Assembly: GCA_021823405.1 (NCBI GenBank) | Contig: JAKAOA010000009.1 | Location: forward strand, 1-42,649 | Source: Bacteroidota bacterium | Lineage (GTDB): Bacteria; Bacteroidota; Bacteroidia; JABEUT01 | Direction: 5' to 3' | Length of the DNA stretch: 42,649 nucleotides | The notes under the pieces: generated by a model | What the model was told of the DNA's origin: nothing | The model's input: the letters and a program-made list of their open reading frames with translations, nothing else | Database searches by the model: none | Shown here: positions 1 through 7,660 of the stretch, in pieces | How the letters are laid out: each line of letters opens with the position of its first letter | How positions within the stretch are numbered: the stretch's first letter is position 1 | Position numbers and translations under genes: made by a program

Positions 1-82
1 TTCCGATCTTAAGATTTTTCAACTCTTTTTCTCTGACATAATCTTCGGCATCTTTAATATGCCTCCTAATCCGTTTAGCCAT
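1..82 (-). CDS. Partial hypothetical protein, cut by window edge
   Basis: An open frame on the minus strand starts at ATG 82 (or GTG 94) and runs without a stop to base 1, so only the first 27 codons are visible. The peptide begins MAKRIRRHIKDAEDYV and is highly charged and probably helical. It lies 25 bases downstream of the stop of the protease gene at 108-1166 in the same direction, which suggests co-transcription. I do not recognise the family from so little sequence. It may be a chance frame. Confidence 0.4.
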   Translation of the reverse strand, partial: MAKRIRRHIKDAEDYVREKELKNLKIG

Positions 83-107
83 TTCTTCGTCCACTATTCG
101 GAACGAA

Positions 108-1166
108 TCAATTGAGTTCTGAAGCGGATTGCAGTTTTTTATTTTTTGGTTGTCCATTTTGATTTGATTGAATAGGGTTCTGAGTACTTCTTATTTTTTT
201 TGATTTATTTTTACTTGAATCCTTTGATTTCGATTTGAGATTTCCATTTGCAGTTACATCCGAAGGCGGAAGTAATGTTTTATTGACGAACCCAACATAA
301 TTCTCTTGTTTATGTGCATTCTTCAAAAGATACATTGATACTTTCGATAATTTGGAACTATATCCCTTAAAATCTTTGTCTAATTCTTTGGATTGAAGTA
401 GATTTAAGTTTGGAAGAAATTCTTTTATCATATCAAAATCCACAATATATCCGTGGTCAGGACAATCGTTCACAAGATAATCAATAAATATCTTTCGTTC
501 TTCGGGTGTAATTTGCTTTTGCCATGTCAGTAATATCCTATTTGCATATTGCGACCCAATTTCAAGTATTCTCTTTTTATCCCCAATTTTGTACGGATTA
601 ATTTGCTTCAATAAAGGCTCGTAAAATTTGGACAAGTAATTAAATACATCATTTGCAATATCGTTCTTATGAATAGGAATATCTTCGCTTTTATATATAG
701 AAATAAAAAGTTGCATAAAGAAACGATGCGACCTATTTTCTAACGTTTCTAAAGAAATTTCGTCTATTAATGCGCTTTCTGAGTCGTCCAAATATGGACT
801 ATCATCTCTTTGCTTAGGAAGTTGCGCATCTAAGGCTCCAAATTCTCCCCATTCATCCATAATAATCATTGACCCGCCTAACGACAATAAAGTTGATGCG
901 CTCTTTGACCAAAACGGAACAATGATATTTACCTTATCAAAGTTTTTACGAAGAGTTCGTAGTATTCTATAGGCATCCCCTGGGCTGCCTCCGGGTGAAT
1001 CAATTATAAAATCCACCTCTTTTTTTGATGCTCCAGTTTGTAAATAAGATAAGATTGCCTCTCTTAACCTAATTGCAGACCGTGGAGAAATAGGAGAATT
1101 AAATAGAAACTGAGGGCATTTCCTTATTGTCTCTAATTCAGTAATCAACTGAAAAAGCGCAACCAT
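108..1166 (-). CDS. Serine dehydrogenase proteinase family (ClpP/crotonase-fold) protease
   Basis: This 352-residue protein resembles the SDH_sah family of ClpP-fold serine proteases, related to SppA. Residues 56-60 read DSPGG, which fits the family's oxyanion/substrate loop. Residues 84-115 contain SKSASTLLSLGG followed by GEFGALDAQ, matching the family pattern SAGT...ALGA...LGPIDPQ, so Ser89 is the likely nucleophile. There is no signal peptide and no membrane segment, so it is probably cytoplasmic. The last 45 residues are a low-complexity Lys/Ser/Asn/Gln tail. The gene has its own well-formed promoter (1198-1228) and a 31-base leader. The region is markedly AT-rich (31 of 120 bases G+C at 601-720 against 47 of 120 at 2581-2700), which suggests transfer. 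Fold assignment is fairly sure; substrate and role are unknown. Confidence 0.75.
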   Translation of the reverse strand: MVALFQLITELETIRKCPQFLFNSPISPRSAIRLREAILSYLQTGASKKEVDFIIDSPGGSPGDAYRILRTLRKNFDKVNIIVPFWSKSASTLLSLGGSMIIMDEWGEFGALDAQLPKQRDDSPYLDDSESALIDEISLETLENRSHRFFMQLFISIYKSEDIPIHKNDIANDVFNYLSKFYEPLLKQINPYKIGDKKRILEIGSQYANRILLTWQKQITPEERKIFIDYLVNDCPDHGYIVDFDMIKEFLPNLNLLQSKELDKDFKGYSSKLSKVSMYLLKNAHKQENYVGFVNKTLLPPSDVTANGNLKSKSKDSSKNKSKKIRSTQNPIQSNQNGQPKNKKLQSASELN

Positions 1167-1197
1167 AATACGAGATTTTTTTAACTAACTAATACTG

Positions 1198-1228
1198 CAA
1201 AACTAATACTTTTATAAAATCACAGCAA
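1198..1228 (-). promoter_or_regulatory. Bacteroidota sigma-A promoter of the protease gene
   Basis: On the minus strand a TTG at 1228-1226 is followed after exactly 20 bases by TAGTTTTG at 1205-1198, matching the TTG-N19-21-TAnnTTTG consensus known from Bacteroides and Flavobacterium. The start codon follows 31 bases later at 1166. This separates the protease gene from the small basic-protein gene upstream. Confidence 0.6.
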
Positions 1229-1265
1229 TATTTTAATATTATTTCTTCAATATAGATGTGTAAAT

Positions 1266-1502
1266 TTATTTCTTTTTTGCCTTTTTCACGGCATTCCATC
1301 TAATTTTTACTGCTTTTATCGCTATTTTTTTGCGTTTTTTGGCAGAAAGTTTCTTCTTGCGAGCTTTCCCGCCCAAACTACCTAATTGGACGGCAGCCAT
1401 ATTTTTACCCTCATAGGGATTAGGTTCTGTTATTTCCCCAGTTGCTATCTGTGCAATGAACACAGCACGCTGCACAGGGTCTCGTGGTCTCTTTCGTTTC
1501 AT
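1266..1502 (-). CDS. Small Lys/Arg-rich conserved protein (KGGKAR-type)
   Basis: The protein is 78 residues from ATG 1502. A longer reading from 1553 is unlikely because it would include the promoter element. It begins MKRKRPRDP, continues with a short acidic stretch (ATGEITEPNPYEG), then AAVQLGSLGGKARKKKLSAK, and ends in a Lys-rich tail with KIRW. The pattern RKRPRDP...AxxLGxxGGxKAR...IAxKAxxxRW is familiar from small bacterial proteins usually annotated as hypothetical or histone H1-like. By composition I infer nucleic-acid binding; no function is shown. TATCTTTG ends 4 bases before the start codon, so the transcript may be leaderless. Confidence 0.7.
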   Translation of the reverse strand: MKRKRPRDPVQRAVFIAQIATGEITEPNPYEGKNMAAVQLGSLGGKARKKKLSAKKRKKIAIKAVKIRWNAVKKAKKK

Positions 1503-1506
1503 GGAG

Positions 1507-1514
1507 CAAAGATA
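1507..1514 (-). promoter_or_regulatory. -7 element TATCTTTG, 4 bases before start codon
   Basis: The minus strand reads TATCTTTG at 1514-1507 and the ATG follows after 4 bases at 1502. A TTG lies 23 bases upstream of the element, at the long end of the accepted spacing. Because Bacteroidota transcription begins a few bases after this element, the mRNA would have almost no leader. Confidence 0.5.
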
Positions 1515-1597
1515 AACCACTTTTTTGTAACTTGCCCCAATGTTAATTTTCAAACTGAGCCACTACCCTATTTTTTAATCTATTCTAACTTTAATTG

Positions 1598-1617
1598 AAC
1601 CTGATAGCTATCGGGTT
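1598..1617. repeat. Palindrome related to the CCCGATAGCTATCGGG repeat
   Basis: The 20 bases form a 10-bp inverted repeat (AACCTGATAG / CTATCGGGTT) with one G-T wobble. The preceding AATTGAACC is the same as the flank of the copy at 24431-24453. The conserved tail that follows the other copies is absent here, so this is either a decayed or a palindrome-only member. Confidence 0.6.
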
Positions 1618-1668
1618 GTTAAAATACACAAACGCCATTAAGAATAGTTTAGCGAAGATTGGGAGTCA

Positions 1669-1727
1669 GGCGTCCCGATAGATATCGGGACGCCGCCGCA
1701 AAATCACATAAGGACAGTATATTTTAG
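1669..1727 (+). repeat. Dispersed palindrome-plus-tail repeat, copy A, upstream of metG
   Basis: A perfect 12-bp inverted repeat (GGCGTCCCGATA at 1669-1680 and TATCGGGACGCC at 1683-1694, with GA between) is followed by CGCAAAATCACATAAGGACA (1697-1716). That tail aligns with those at 24459-24481 and, on the minus strand, 31650-31628. The element lies about 60 bases before the metG start and points towards it. No T-run follows the hairpin, so it does not look like an intrinsic terminator. Confidence 0.7.
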
Positions 1728-1768
1728 CGCACATCACCCTATTATCGGATAGAAATGGTATTTTGATT

Positions 1769-1776
1769 TATCTTTG
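1769..1776 (+). promoter_or_regulatory. -7 element TATCTTTG of metG
   Basis: TATCTTTG lies 9 bases before the metG ATG at 1786. I see no convincing TTG at the -33 position. Transcription would start near 1781, giving a leader of about 5 bases. Confidence 0.45.
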
Positions 1777-1785
1777 CCCGCCTTA

Positions 1786-3816
1786 ATGAATCATTTTAAG
1801 CGATATACTGTAACGGCTGCGCTCCCTTATGCCAATGGTCCTGTTCATATTGGGCATCTTGCGGGATGTTATCTGCCTGCCGATATTTATGTCAGATATC
1901 TCCGTGCGCGAGGCAGGGATGTGGTCTTTATTTGCGGTTCTGATGAACATGGCGTGCCTATTACCATTAAAGCGCAGAAAGAGGGTATTACCCCGCAACA
2001 GGTGGTAGATAAATATCATGAACAGATGAAGGAAACATTCGAGAAAATCGGAATTTCATTCAACATTTTCTCCCGCACTTCATCTAAAACCCATCATGAA
2101 ACCGCATCCGCTTTTTTTCTAAATCTTTATAATAGGGGCATATTTGAAGAACTGGAGACCGACCAGTATTTCGACGAGAAAAAGGGGCAGTTTCTTGCTG
2201 ACAGATATATTACCGGTACCTGCCCTAATTGCGGAAATACCAATGCTTATGGCGACCAATGCGAGAAATGCGGTTCATCTTTAAATCCAACCGATCTTAT
2301 CAATCCTGTTTCAGCGTTGAGCGGCGAAAAGCCCGTATTACGCAAGACAAAAAACTGGTTTCTCCCGCTCGACAAACTTCAACCTAAAATAGAGGAATTC
2401 ATAAACGGACACCCCGAATGGAAACCGAATGTACTTGGACAATGTAAATCGTGGCTAACCCAAAAACTGCAACCGCGCGCTATGACCAGAGACCTTGACT
2501 GGGGGGTAAAAGTGCCCCTAAAAGGAGCGGGAAACAAAGTGTTATATGTTTGGTTTGATGCCCCGATTGGCTATATCTCCGCCACCAAGGAACTGACTCC
2601 CGACTGGGAAAAGTATTGGAAAGATAAGGAAACACGACTCATTCATTTTATCGGTAAAGACAATATCGTTTTTCATTGCATCATTTTTCCTGCTATGCTT
2701 ATGGCGCACGGCGAGTATATATTGCCCGATAATGTGCCTGCCAACGAGTTTCTGAACCTCGAAGGACAGAAGATATCAACATCGCGCAATTGGGCGGTAT
2801 GGCTTCACGAATACCTGAACGATTTTCCTGAAAAGCAAGACGTGATGCGCTATACTTTATGCGCCAACGCCCCCGAAACAAAGGACAATGATTTTACATG
2901 GAAGGATTTCCAATCCAGAAATAATAGTGAACTGGTAGCCATATTGGGTAATTTTGTTCATCGCACTCACGTTCTTGTCTGGAAATTTTTCGAGGGTAAA
3001 GTGCCTGCATCGGTAGAATACACCAAAAACGATCTGGCGGCGCTGGAAGAAATAAAAAAGATACCCCAAAGAATAACCGAAGCAATTGAAACGTTTCATT
3101 TCCGTGATGCTCTCACAGAGGCGATGAACCTTGCACGCACGGGTAACAAGTATCTTACGGAAAATGAACCATGGAAAGCCAATCTGAACAACCCCAAAAG
3201 GGTGCAAACCGTATTAAACATATCCTTGCAGATTTGCGCTAACCTCTCGGTGGTCTTAAAACCATTTATGCCCTTCACTTCGGAAAAATTACGCACTCTG
3301 CTAAACATAGCGGAGTCGGGATGGGACGCTGCCGGAAATACGCAGTTATTAAATGAGAATCACCAGCTTGGTAAGTCATTTATGCTTTTTGAAAGAATTG
3401 AGGATGAACCGATACAAAAACAGATTGATAAATTACACAACAGTATGAGCGTTCAAATGCCAAACAAGGCAATACCAGCTGTAAAAACGCCCGTTACATT
3501 CAACGAATTCGGAAAAATGGATATAAGGATAGGTGCTATCTTAACCGCTGAAAGGGTTGCAGGCGCCGATAAACTCCTTAAACTTAAAGTGGATACAGGT
3601 ATTGATATAAGAACGGTTGTGTCGGGAATAGCAAAGTATTACGCCCCTGAAAAAATTATCGGACAGCGCGTTTGCCTTCTTGTAAACCTCGAACCGCGTA
3701 AAATACGTGGCATAGAATCTCACGGAATGATTCTGATGGCAGAAAATAGCGATGGTAAACTTATCTTTGTAACGCCAGCCGAAGCTGATGCCGAAAACGG
3801 GAGTAGTGTAAAATAG
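1786..3816 (+). CDS. metG: Methionine--tRNA ligase
   Basis: The enzyme charges tRNA-Met, including the initiator, in the cytoplasm. The 676-residue protein has the class I signature HIGH at 21-24. Four cysteines at about 146, 149, 159 and 162 (CPNCG...CEKCG) form the zinc knuckle. The KMSKS-loop equivalent reads KISTS at about 329-333, the variant common in Bacteroidota MetRS. The last ~110 residues (from [12 protein letters not shown]) are the C-terminal OB-fold tRNA-binding domain. ATG 1786 is chosen because translation upstream would begin at a TTG inside the promoter element TATCTTTG. Full length for the family. Confidence 0.97.
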   Translation: MNHFKRYTVTAALPYANGPVHIGHLAGCYLPADIYVRYLRARGRDVVFICGSDEHGVPITIKAQKEGITPQQVVDKYHEQMKETFEKIGISFNIFSRTSSKTHHETASAFFLNLYNRGIFEELETDQYFDEKKGQFLADRYITGTCPNCGNTNAYGDQCEKCGSSLNPTDLINPVSALSGEKPVLRKTKNWFLPLDKLQPKIEEFINGHPEWKPNVLGQCKSWLTQKLQPRAMTRDLDWGVKVPLKGAGNKVLYVWFDAPIGYISATKELTPDWEKYWKDKETRLIHFIGKDNIVFHCIIFPAMLMAHGEYILPDNVPANEFLNLEGQKISTSRNWAVWLHEYLNDFPEKQDVMRYTLCANAPETKDNDFTWKDFQSRNNSELVAILGNFVHRTHVLVWKFFEGKVPASVEYTKNDLAALEEIKKIPQRITEAIETFHFRDALTEAMNLARTGNKYLTENEPWKANLNNPKRVQTVLNISLQICANLSVVLKPFMPFTSEKLRTLLNIAESGWDAAGNTQLLNENHQLGKSFMLFERIEDEPIQKQIDKLHNSMSVQMPNKAIPAVKTPVTFNEFGKMDIRIGAILTAERVAGADKLLKLKVDTGIDIRTVVSGIAKYYAPEKIIGQRVCLLVNLEPRKIRGIESHGMILMAENSDGKLIFVTPAEADAENGSSVK

Positions 3817-3829
3817 ATTTAAATAATTC

Positions 3830-3901
3830 GCCGCCGTAGTTCAATGGATAGAATAGAAGTTTCCTAAACTTTTGATGTGGGTTCGATTCCCGCCGGGGGC
3901 A
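3830..3901 (+). tRNA. trnR: tRNA-Arg(CCT)
   Basis: The cloverleaf folds by hand. The D stem is GTTC/GAAT. The anticodon stem is GAAGT/ACTTT with loop TTCCTAA, giving anticodon CCT for AGG codons. The T stem is GTGGG/CCCGC with loop TTCGATT. The variable loop has 4 bases, the discriminator is A at 3901, and CCA is not encoded. The acceptor stem GCCGCCG/CGGGGGC has a G-G mismatch at pair 4-69, which most tRNAs of this type avoid. It lies 13 bases after metG and could share its transcript. Confidence 0.9.
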
Positions 3902-4090
3902 CAGAAAAAAGTGAAATCAGCCGGATTACAAAATGAACGGTTTAAAAAGTAGTACGCTATCAAATTTTACAATAAACAAAATGAACTACTCTTTTGATTC
4001 ATACAGGGGCGCTTTTGAAAAAATAAATACCCTAATTATCAAGGTAGTAAGTTGCTAAAAAAAATATTGTTTTTTGTCGGTTAGTAATTA

Positions 4091-4849
4091 TTAAATGCCA
4101 AATATTTCAAACGAATTTTCAGTAGTTTGCTCCGCCAGTTGTTCAACAGGCACTCTATAAATATCAGCTAATTTTTCGGCTATAATGGGTATATAGCTGC
4201 TCTCGTTTCTTTTTCCGCGGTAAGGAACCGGACTTAAATAAGGTGAATCGGTTTCCAGCACAATGAATGACAAGGGAACATCAAGTAAAACCTGTGGCAG
4301 AATGCTGTTCTTATAGGTCACCATCCCGCCAATACCAATTTTAAAGGTTTTTAGCTCCATAATCCTCTGCGCATCAGCTTCAGTGCCTGTAAAGCAGTGA
4401 AAAATGCCCCTCGGCTTTTCCTCTGTCACTATTTCCATCACTTCGTTAAACGAATTACGGCAGTGAATAACCACAGGCAGGTTCATCTCGTTCGCCAACC
4501 TTACCTGTTCACGGAAAACATCTTTTTGTTGCGTTGCAAAGGTTACATCATGATAAAGGTCTATCCCTATTTCTCCAATAGCGTAGAATTTTCTCTTCGA
4601 GAGCCAATCTTTCAGTACGGTAATTTGCTTTGAACTGTCCGAGGCAACCGAACAGGGGTGAAGCCCAGCCATAGGGAAGCATACGTCAGGATAGGACTCG
4701 CAAAGGTCAATCATCGGCTTAAACGTACCCGTATCTATATTGGGCAGAAAAAGCCGCTTTACGTTCTTTTCCAACGCCCTCTTTATCGCATCATCCCTGT
4801 CGGCAGCAAAATCGGCCAGATAGGTATGAGTATGGGTGTCGGTGAACAA
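4091..4849 (-). CDS. tatD: TatD family metal-dependent DNase
   Basis: TatD enzymes are TIM-barrel metal-dependent hydrolases with 3'-5' exonuclease activity on DNA or RNA. In this 252-residue protein the metal ligands are visible: THTH with His6 and His8, GEIGID with Glu93, His129 in VIHCR, His151 in FHCFTG and Asp201 in ETDSPYL. The length is normal. The start is a TTG at 4849: the frame has a stop two codons earlier (TGA TTA TTG), so no ATG is possible without losing the THTH motif. It follows the GloVer protein gene by 22 bases in the same direction. Confidence 0.93.
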   Translation of the reverse strand: MFTDTHTHTYLADFAADRDDAIKRALEKNVKRLFLPNIDTGTFKPMIDLCESYPDVCFPMAGLHPCSVASDSSKQITVLKDWLSKRKFYAIGEIGIDLYHDVTFATQQKDVFREQVRLANEMNLPVVIHCRNSFNEVMEIVTEEKPRGIFHCFTGTEADAQRIMELKTFKIGIGGMVTYKNSILPQVLLDVPLSFIVLETDSPYLSPVPYRGKRNESSYIPIIAEKLADIYRVPVEQLAEQTTENSFEIFGI

Positions 4850-4871
4850 TAATCAGGCGGATATTAACTAT

Positions 4872-6272
4872 TTACTGAACCAGTAATTTACCTGTACCTA
4901 AAATATTGCCGTTTTCAGCAAGGATGCGGTACAGATACACTCCTTTTGCCGGACTACCCATGTTAATTCTTTGTATGGTAGAGTTTACTGCAAGAGAGTT
5001 GGAATATACTCTTTCACCTAATTCATTATAAATTTCCATAAAATTAGTTCCGCCGGTGTTTTGAGGTAGTTGTACAAAAAAATCACCGTTCGATGGGTTA
5101 GGATATATAGCTGGTTGCTGCGAACTTATGTTGTTTGTATTCAATACCATGTCTGTAACTTCAATAACGCGCCCATAAAGAGGGTTGGCGCCGTTGGTAT
5201 TATCAAAATTAAATAGGGTGGTCAATGAGCCGCCTGTGGTGCATTTAAATACTGTACCGGCGCTATCGCTTCCGCCAAATGTAGTCATGCCATAAAGCAG
5301 CCCGTCAGACCCCTGCGTTAAAGAACCCTCGGGATAGGAACCGTTAGCAGCGTTAAAGTCAAGCAATTTGGTAAATACACCGGACGTAGAACATCTGAAA
5401 ATAACGCCTAAATTACTTGCCCCGCCGGAGTCGGTCATTCCATACAGGTATCCGTCGGTTGCCTGAATGAGAGAACCGGTAGGTGCGTCTCCGCCCGCCT
5501 TTGTAAAATCATATATTTTAGTGAAGGCGCCGGCTGTAGAGCACTTAAAGATAGTTCCGGAGTTATTTGCACCGCCTCCCTGCGTCATTCCGTACAGATA
5601 GCCGTCGGTTGCCTGAATGAGAGAACCCAAAGGTGAATATCCCGAAGTGGAATCGAAATCGAAAAGTTTGGTGAAAACACCTGACAATGAACATTTGAAT
5701 ATGGTTCCAACGCCTTTAATGCCGCCGTAAAAGGTCATGCCATACAGAAAACCATCTGATGCCTGAACGAGGTCACCGTATGGATTTCCGCCGTCTGAAT
5801 AGCCAAAATTATAAATTGCCTTATACTTATGAGTAGCAATAACGTATTGAAAGATAACTCCGTTCGACGAATCCCCGCCTAAGTTGGTCATACCGTAAAG
5901 GTTGCCGTCATTTGCCTGAATCAAACTTGCCACTGGTGAGCTACTTCCCCAAACGGTATCCATATTTATTTCAGTAGTGAGCGCCCCTGCCGGCGTACAT
6001 TGAAACATGGTGCAACTGTCATTATACCCGCCTTCAAAAGACATGCCGTAAAAATTATTATCTGATGCGAATAGCAGCGAACCATAAGGTGCAGCGGCAT
6101 AAGTAGGGTTCATATCTGCAACTTTTGTAAATGCCCCGCCCGGGGTAATGGAAAAAACAACGCCTAATCCGTTGGCTCCTCCGGAGGAGGTCATCCCGTA
6201 CATTTTGAACTGTGCATGGGAGCTAACAAGAACTGTTGCGAGTGAAGCAACTGTGAGTAGTAATTTTTTCAT
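4872..6272 (-). CDS. T9SS type A cargo: seven-repeat GloVer (TIGR03803-like) protein
   Basis: This 466-residue protein begins with the signal peptide MKKLLLTVASLATVLVSSHA. A longer reading from 6341 is unlikely because it would start near the promoter. It contains seven repeats of about 50 residues with the core LYGMTxxGG...GTIFKCSxxGxFTKLxDF, the GloVer repeat (TIGR03803). The last ~75 residues, from IYPNPSNGDF to KGVYLYRIL...GKLLVQ, are a type A T9SS sorting domain, so the protein should cross the outer membrane and be released or anchored at the surface. Seven repeats would fit one seven-bladed beta-propeller, which is inference. The central repeats are also similar at DNA level (about 5280-5800), so recombination could change their number. 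Confidence 0.88.
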   Translation of the reverse strand: MKKLLLTVASLATVLVSSHAQFKMYGMTSSGGANGLGVVFSITPGGAFTKVADMNPTYAAAPYGSLLFASDNNFYGMSFEGGYNDSCTMFQCTPAGALTTEINMDTVWGSSSPVASLIQANDGNLYGMTNLGGDSSNGVIFQYVIATHKYKAIYNFGYSDGGNPYGDLVQASDGFLYGMTFYGGIKGVGTIFKCSLSGVFTKLFDFDSTSGYSPLGSLIQATDGYLYGMTQGGGANNSGTIFKCSTAGAFTKIYDFTKAGGDAPTGSLIQATDGYLYGMTDSGGASNLGVIFRCSTSGVFTKLLDFNAANGSYPEGSLTQGSDGLLYGMTTFGGSDSAGTVFKCTTGGSLTTLFNFDNTNGANPLYGRVIEVTDMVLNTNNISSQQPAIYPNPSNGDFFVQLPQNTGGTNFMEIYNELGERVYSNSLAVNSTIQRINMGSPAKGVYLYRILAENGNILGTGKLLVQ

Positions 6273-6310
6273 GATAATGGATTTTATAAGGTTCGTATTT
6301 ATTTTGAACA

Positions 6311-6342
6311 CAAAAATATAAAATAAATTCTTAATTTCCAAA
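6311..6342 (-). promoter_or_regulatory. Promoter of the GloVer protein gene
   Basis: On the minus strand TTTG at 6342-6339 is followed after 20 bases by TATTTTTG at 6318-6311, an exact match to the Bacteroidota consensus. The ATG at 6272 follows after a 38-base spacer. This is the best-formed promoter in the window. Confidence 0.7.
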
Positions 6343-6405
6343 TCCGGGGATAAATATTCCGGTTGCGAACTTACTTTGTTTCACAGAACAGCGGTATCAC
6401 ATAAG

Positions 6406-7578
6406 TTATGCTTTTTTACTGCCCAATCTATTCAACCTCTGTTCCGTGTGAATAGGATAAAACGATTTTAATATCCCGAGAACATAATCGATTTCCGCTT
6501 TAGTATTGTTGCGGCTGAAAGAGAAACGGATGACGGGACGGTTCGGTATATTTTTGCCTAATGCCGCTATAACGTGCGATGGCATATTACTGCCCGATGT
6601 ACATGCGCTTCCCGCCGATGCCGCTATTCCGTGAATATCAAGTTTCAGTAAGAGCATCTCGGCATCTTCCGTCTCCGGCAGCATTACATTAAGTATGGTG
6701 TAAAGAGACCTTCCGCGCGCGTCTCCTATAAAATCAACTCCAGGCAGTTCGTTTTCCAGTCCGGTTATCATATATTTTTTCAACTCACCGATTCGCTTCG
6801 CATCCTCATCCATTCTTTGGTGGGCTATCTCCATCGCTATAGCTAATCCCATAATGCCTGCCACATTTTCAGTCCCTCCGCGCATATTTCTCTCCTGTGA
6901 ACCGCCGTATATCAGGGGCGGCACTTTAACCGAACCGCGAATAAAGAGAAACCCTGCGCCTTTCGGTCCGTGAAACTTGTGGGCGGAGCCGGTAATGAAA
7001 TCTACCTTCGTCTTCTGCAGGTCGATAGGGTAGTGGCATACCGATTGAACCGTATCGGAATGAAACAGGGCTTTATGTCCGGAACAAACATCGCCCACGT
7101 CGGAAAGCGGAAGGAGATTACCTATTTCATTATTGGCGTGCATGAGCGACACCAATGAACCGGGATTTTTTTCCAACAACCGTTTAAGATTGTCCGTTTC
7201 TATATGTCCGTTCTCTTCGATTTTCAGATAGCTTACAGTTACAATTCCTTTATGTACCAGATGTTCTATCGGATGAAGAACTGCATGATGTTCCAGCCGG
7301 CTTGTGATGATGTGTTTTATGTTATATGCTTCCACTGCGCAGCGTAACGCCATATTATCCGATTCGGTGCCGCCGGATGTAAAGAATATTTCGGAGGGAG
7401 AACAGTTCAGCATGCCGGCAATGTTTTTCCGCGCTGTTTCCACTGTCGACCGTGCCTCTCGCCCGGGTTTGTGTATTGAAGATGGATTCCCGTATATTTT
7501 GCCATAAACGGGCAGCATCGCCTCTGTTACAAGTGGGTCGATAGGGGTGGTGGCAGCGTTATCTAAGTATATATACAT
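6406..7578 (-). CDS. Cysteine desulfurase (NifS/IscS family)
   Basis: This PLP enzyme takes sulfur from cysteine for Fe-S clusters and thio-cofactors. From ATG 7578 it has 390 residues and starts MYIYLDNAATTPID, the usual family start. A longer frame to 7728 exists but would run through the promoter region of the divergent gene. PLP-binding Lys201 lies in GSAHKFHGPKG and the catalytic Cys326 in SAGSACTSG. Family length and motifs are complete. No iscU, sufS or other Fe-S genes are adjacent. It is divergent from the T9SS plug gene, with 82 bases between the two start codons. Confidence 0.93.
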   Translation of the reverse strand: MYIYLDNAATTPIDPLVTEAMLPVYGKIYGNPSSIHKPGREARSTVETARKNIAGMLNCSPSEIFFTSGGTESDNMALRCAVEAYNIKHIITSRLEHHAVLHPIEHLVHKGIVTVSYLKIEENGHIETDNLKRLLEKNPGSLVSLMHANNEIGNLLPLSDVGDVCSGHKALFHSDTVQSVCHYPIDLQKTKVDFITGSAHKFHGPKGAGFLFIRGSVKVPPLIYGGSQERNMRGGTENVAGIMGLAIAMEIAHQRMDEDAKRIGELKKYMITGLENELPGVDFIGDARGRSLYTILNVMLPETEDAEMLLLKLDIHGIAASAGSACTSGSNMPSHVIAALGKNIPNRPVIRFSFSRNNTKAEIDYVLGILKSFYPIHTEQRLNRLGSKKA

Positions 7579-7626
7579 AATAAACGAATTAATTGGAGGA
7601 AGGAAACATGGTTGCTGTACAATGGC

Positions 7627-7634
7627 TATCTTTG
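7627..7634 (+). promoter_or_regulatory. -7 element TATCTTTG upstream of the plug gene
   Basis: TATCTTTG lies 26 bases before ATG 7661 in the divergent intergenic region. A clear TTG at the right distance was not seen. The element supports 7661 as the start and argues against the longer reading from GTG 7547. Confidence 0.4.
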
Positions 7635-7660
7635 TTGATATTTTCCAATTGATACAATCA

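Noticed and set aside
3933-4058. 41-codon frame between the tRNA and tatD
   Set aside because: It has no recognisable product, no promoter element and no conservation that I can judge; a chance frame in an AT-rich gap is more likely.
3830-4090. Possible integration site at the 3' end of the tRNA
   Set aside because: No repeat of the tRNA 3' end and no integrase gene were seen in the window.
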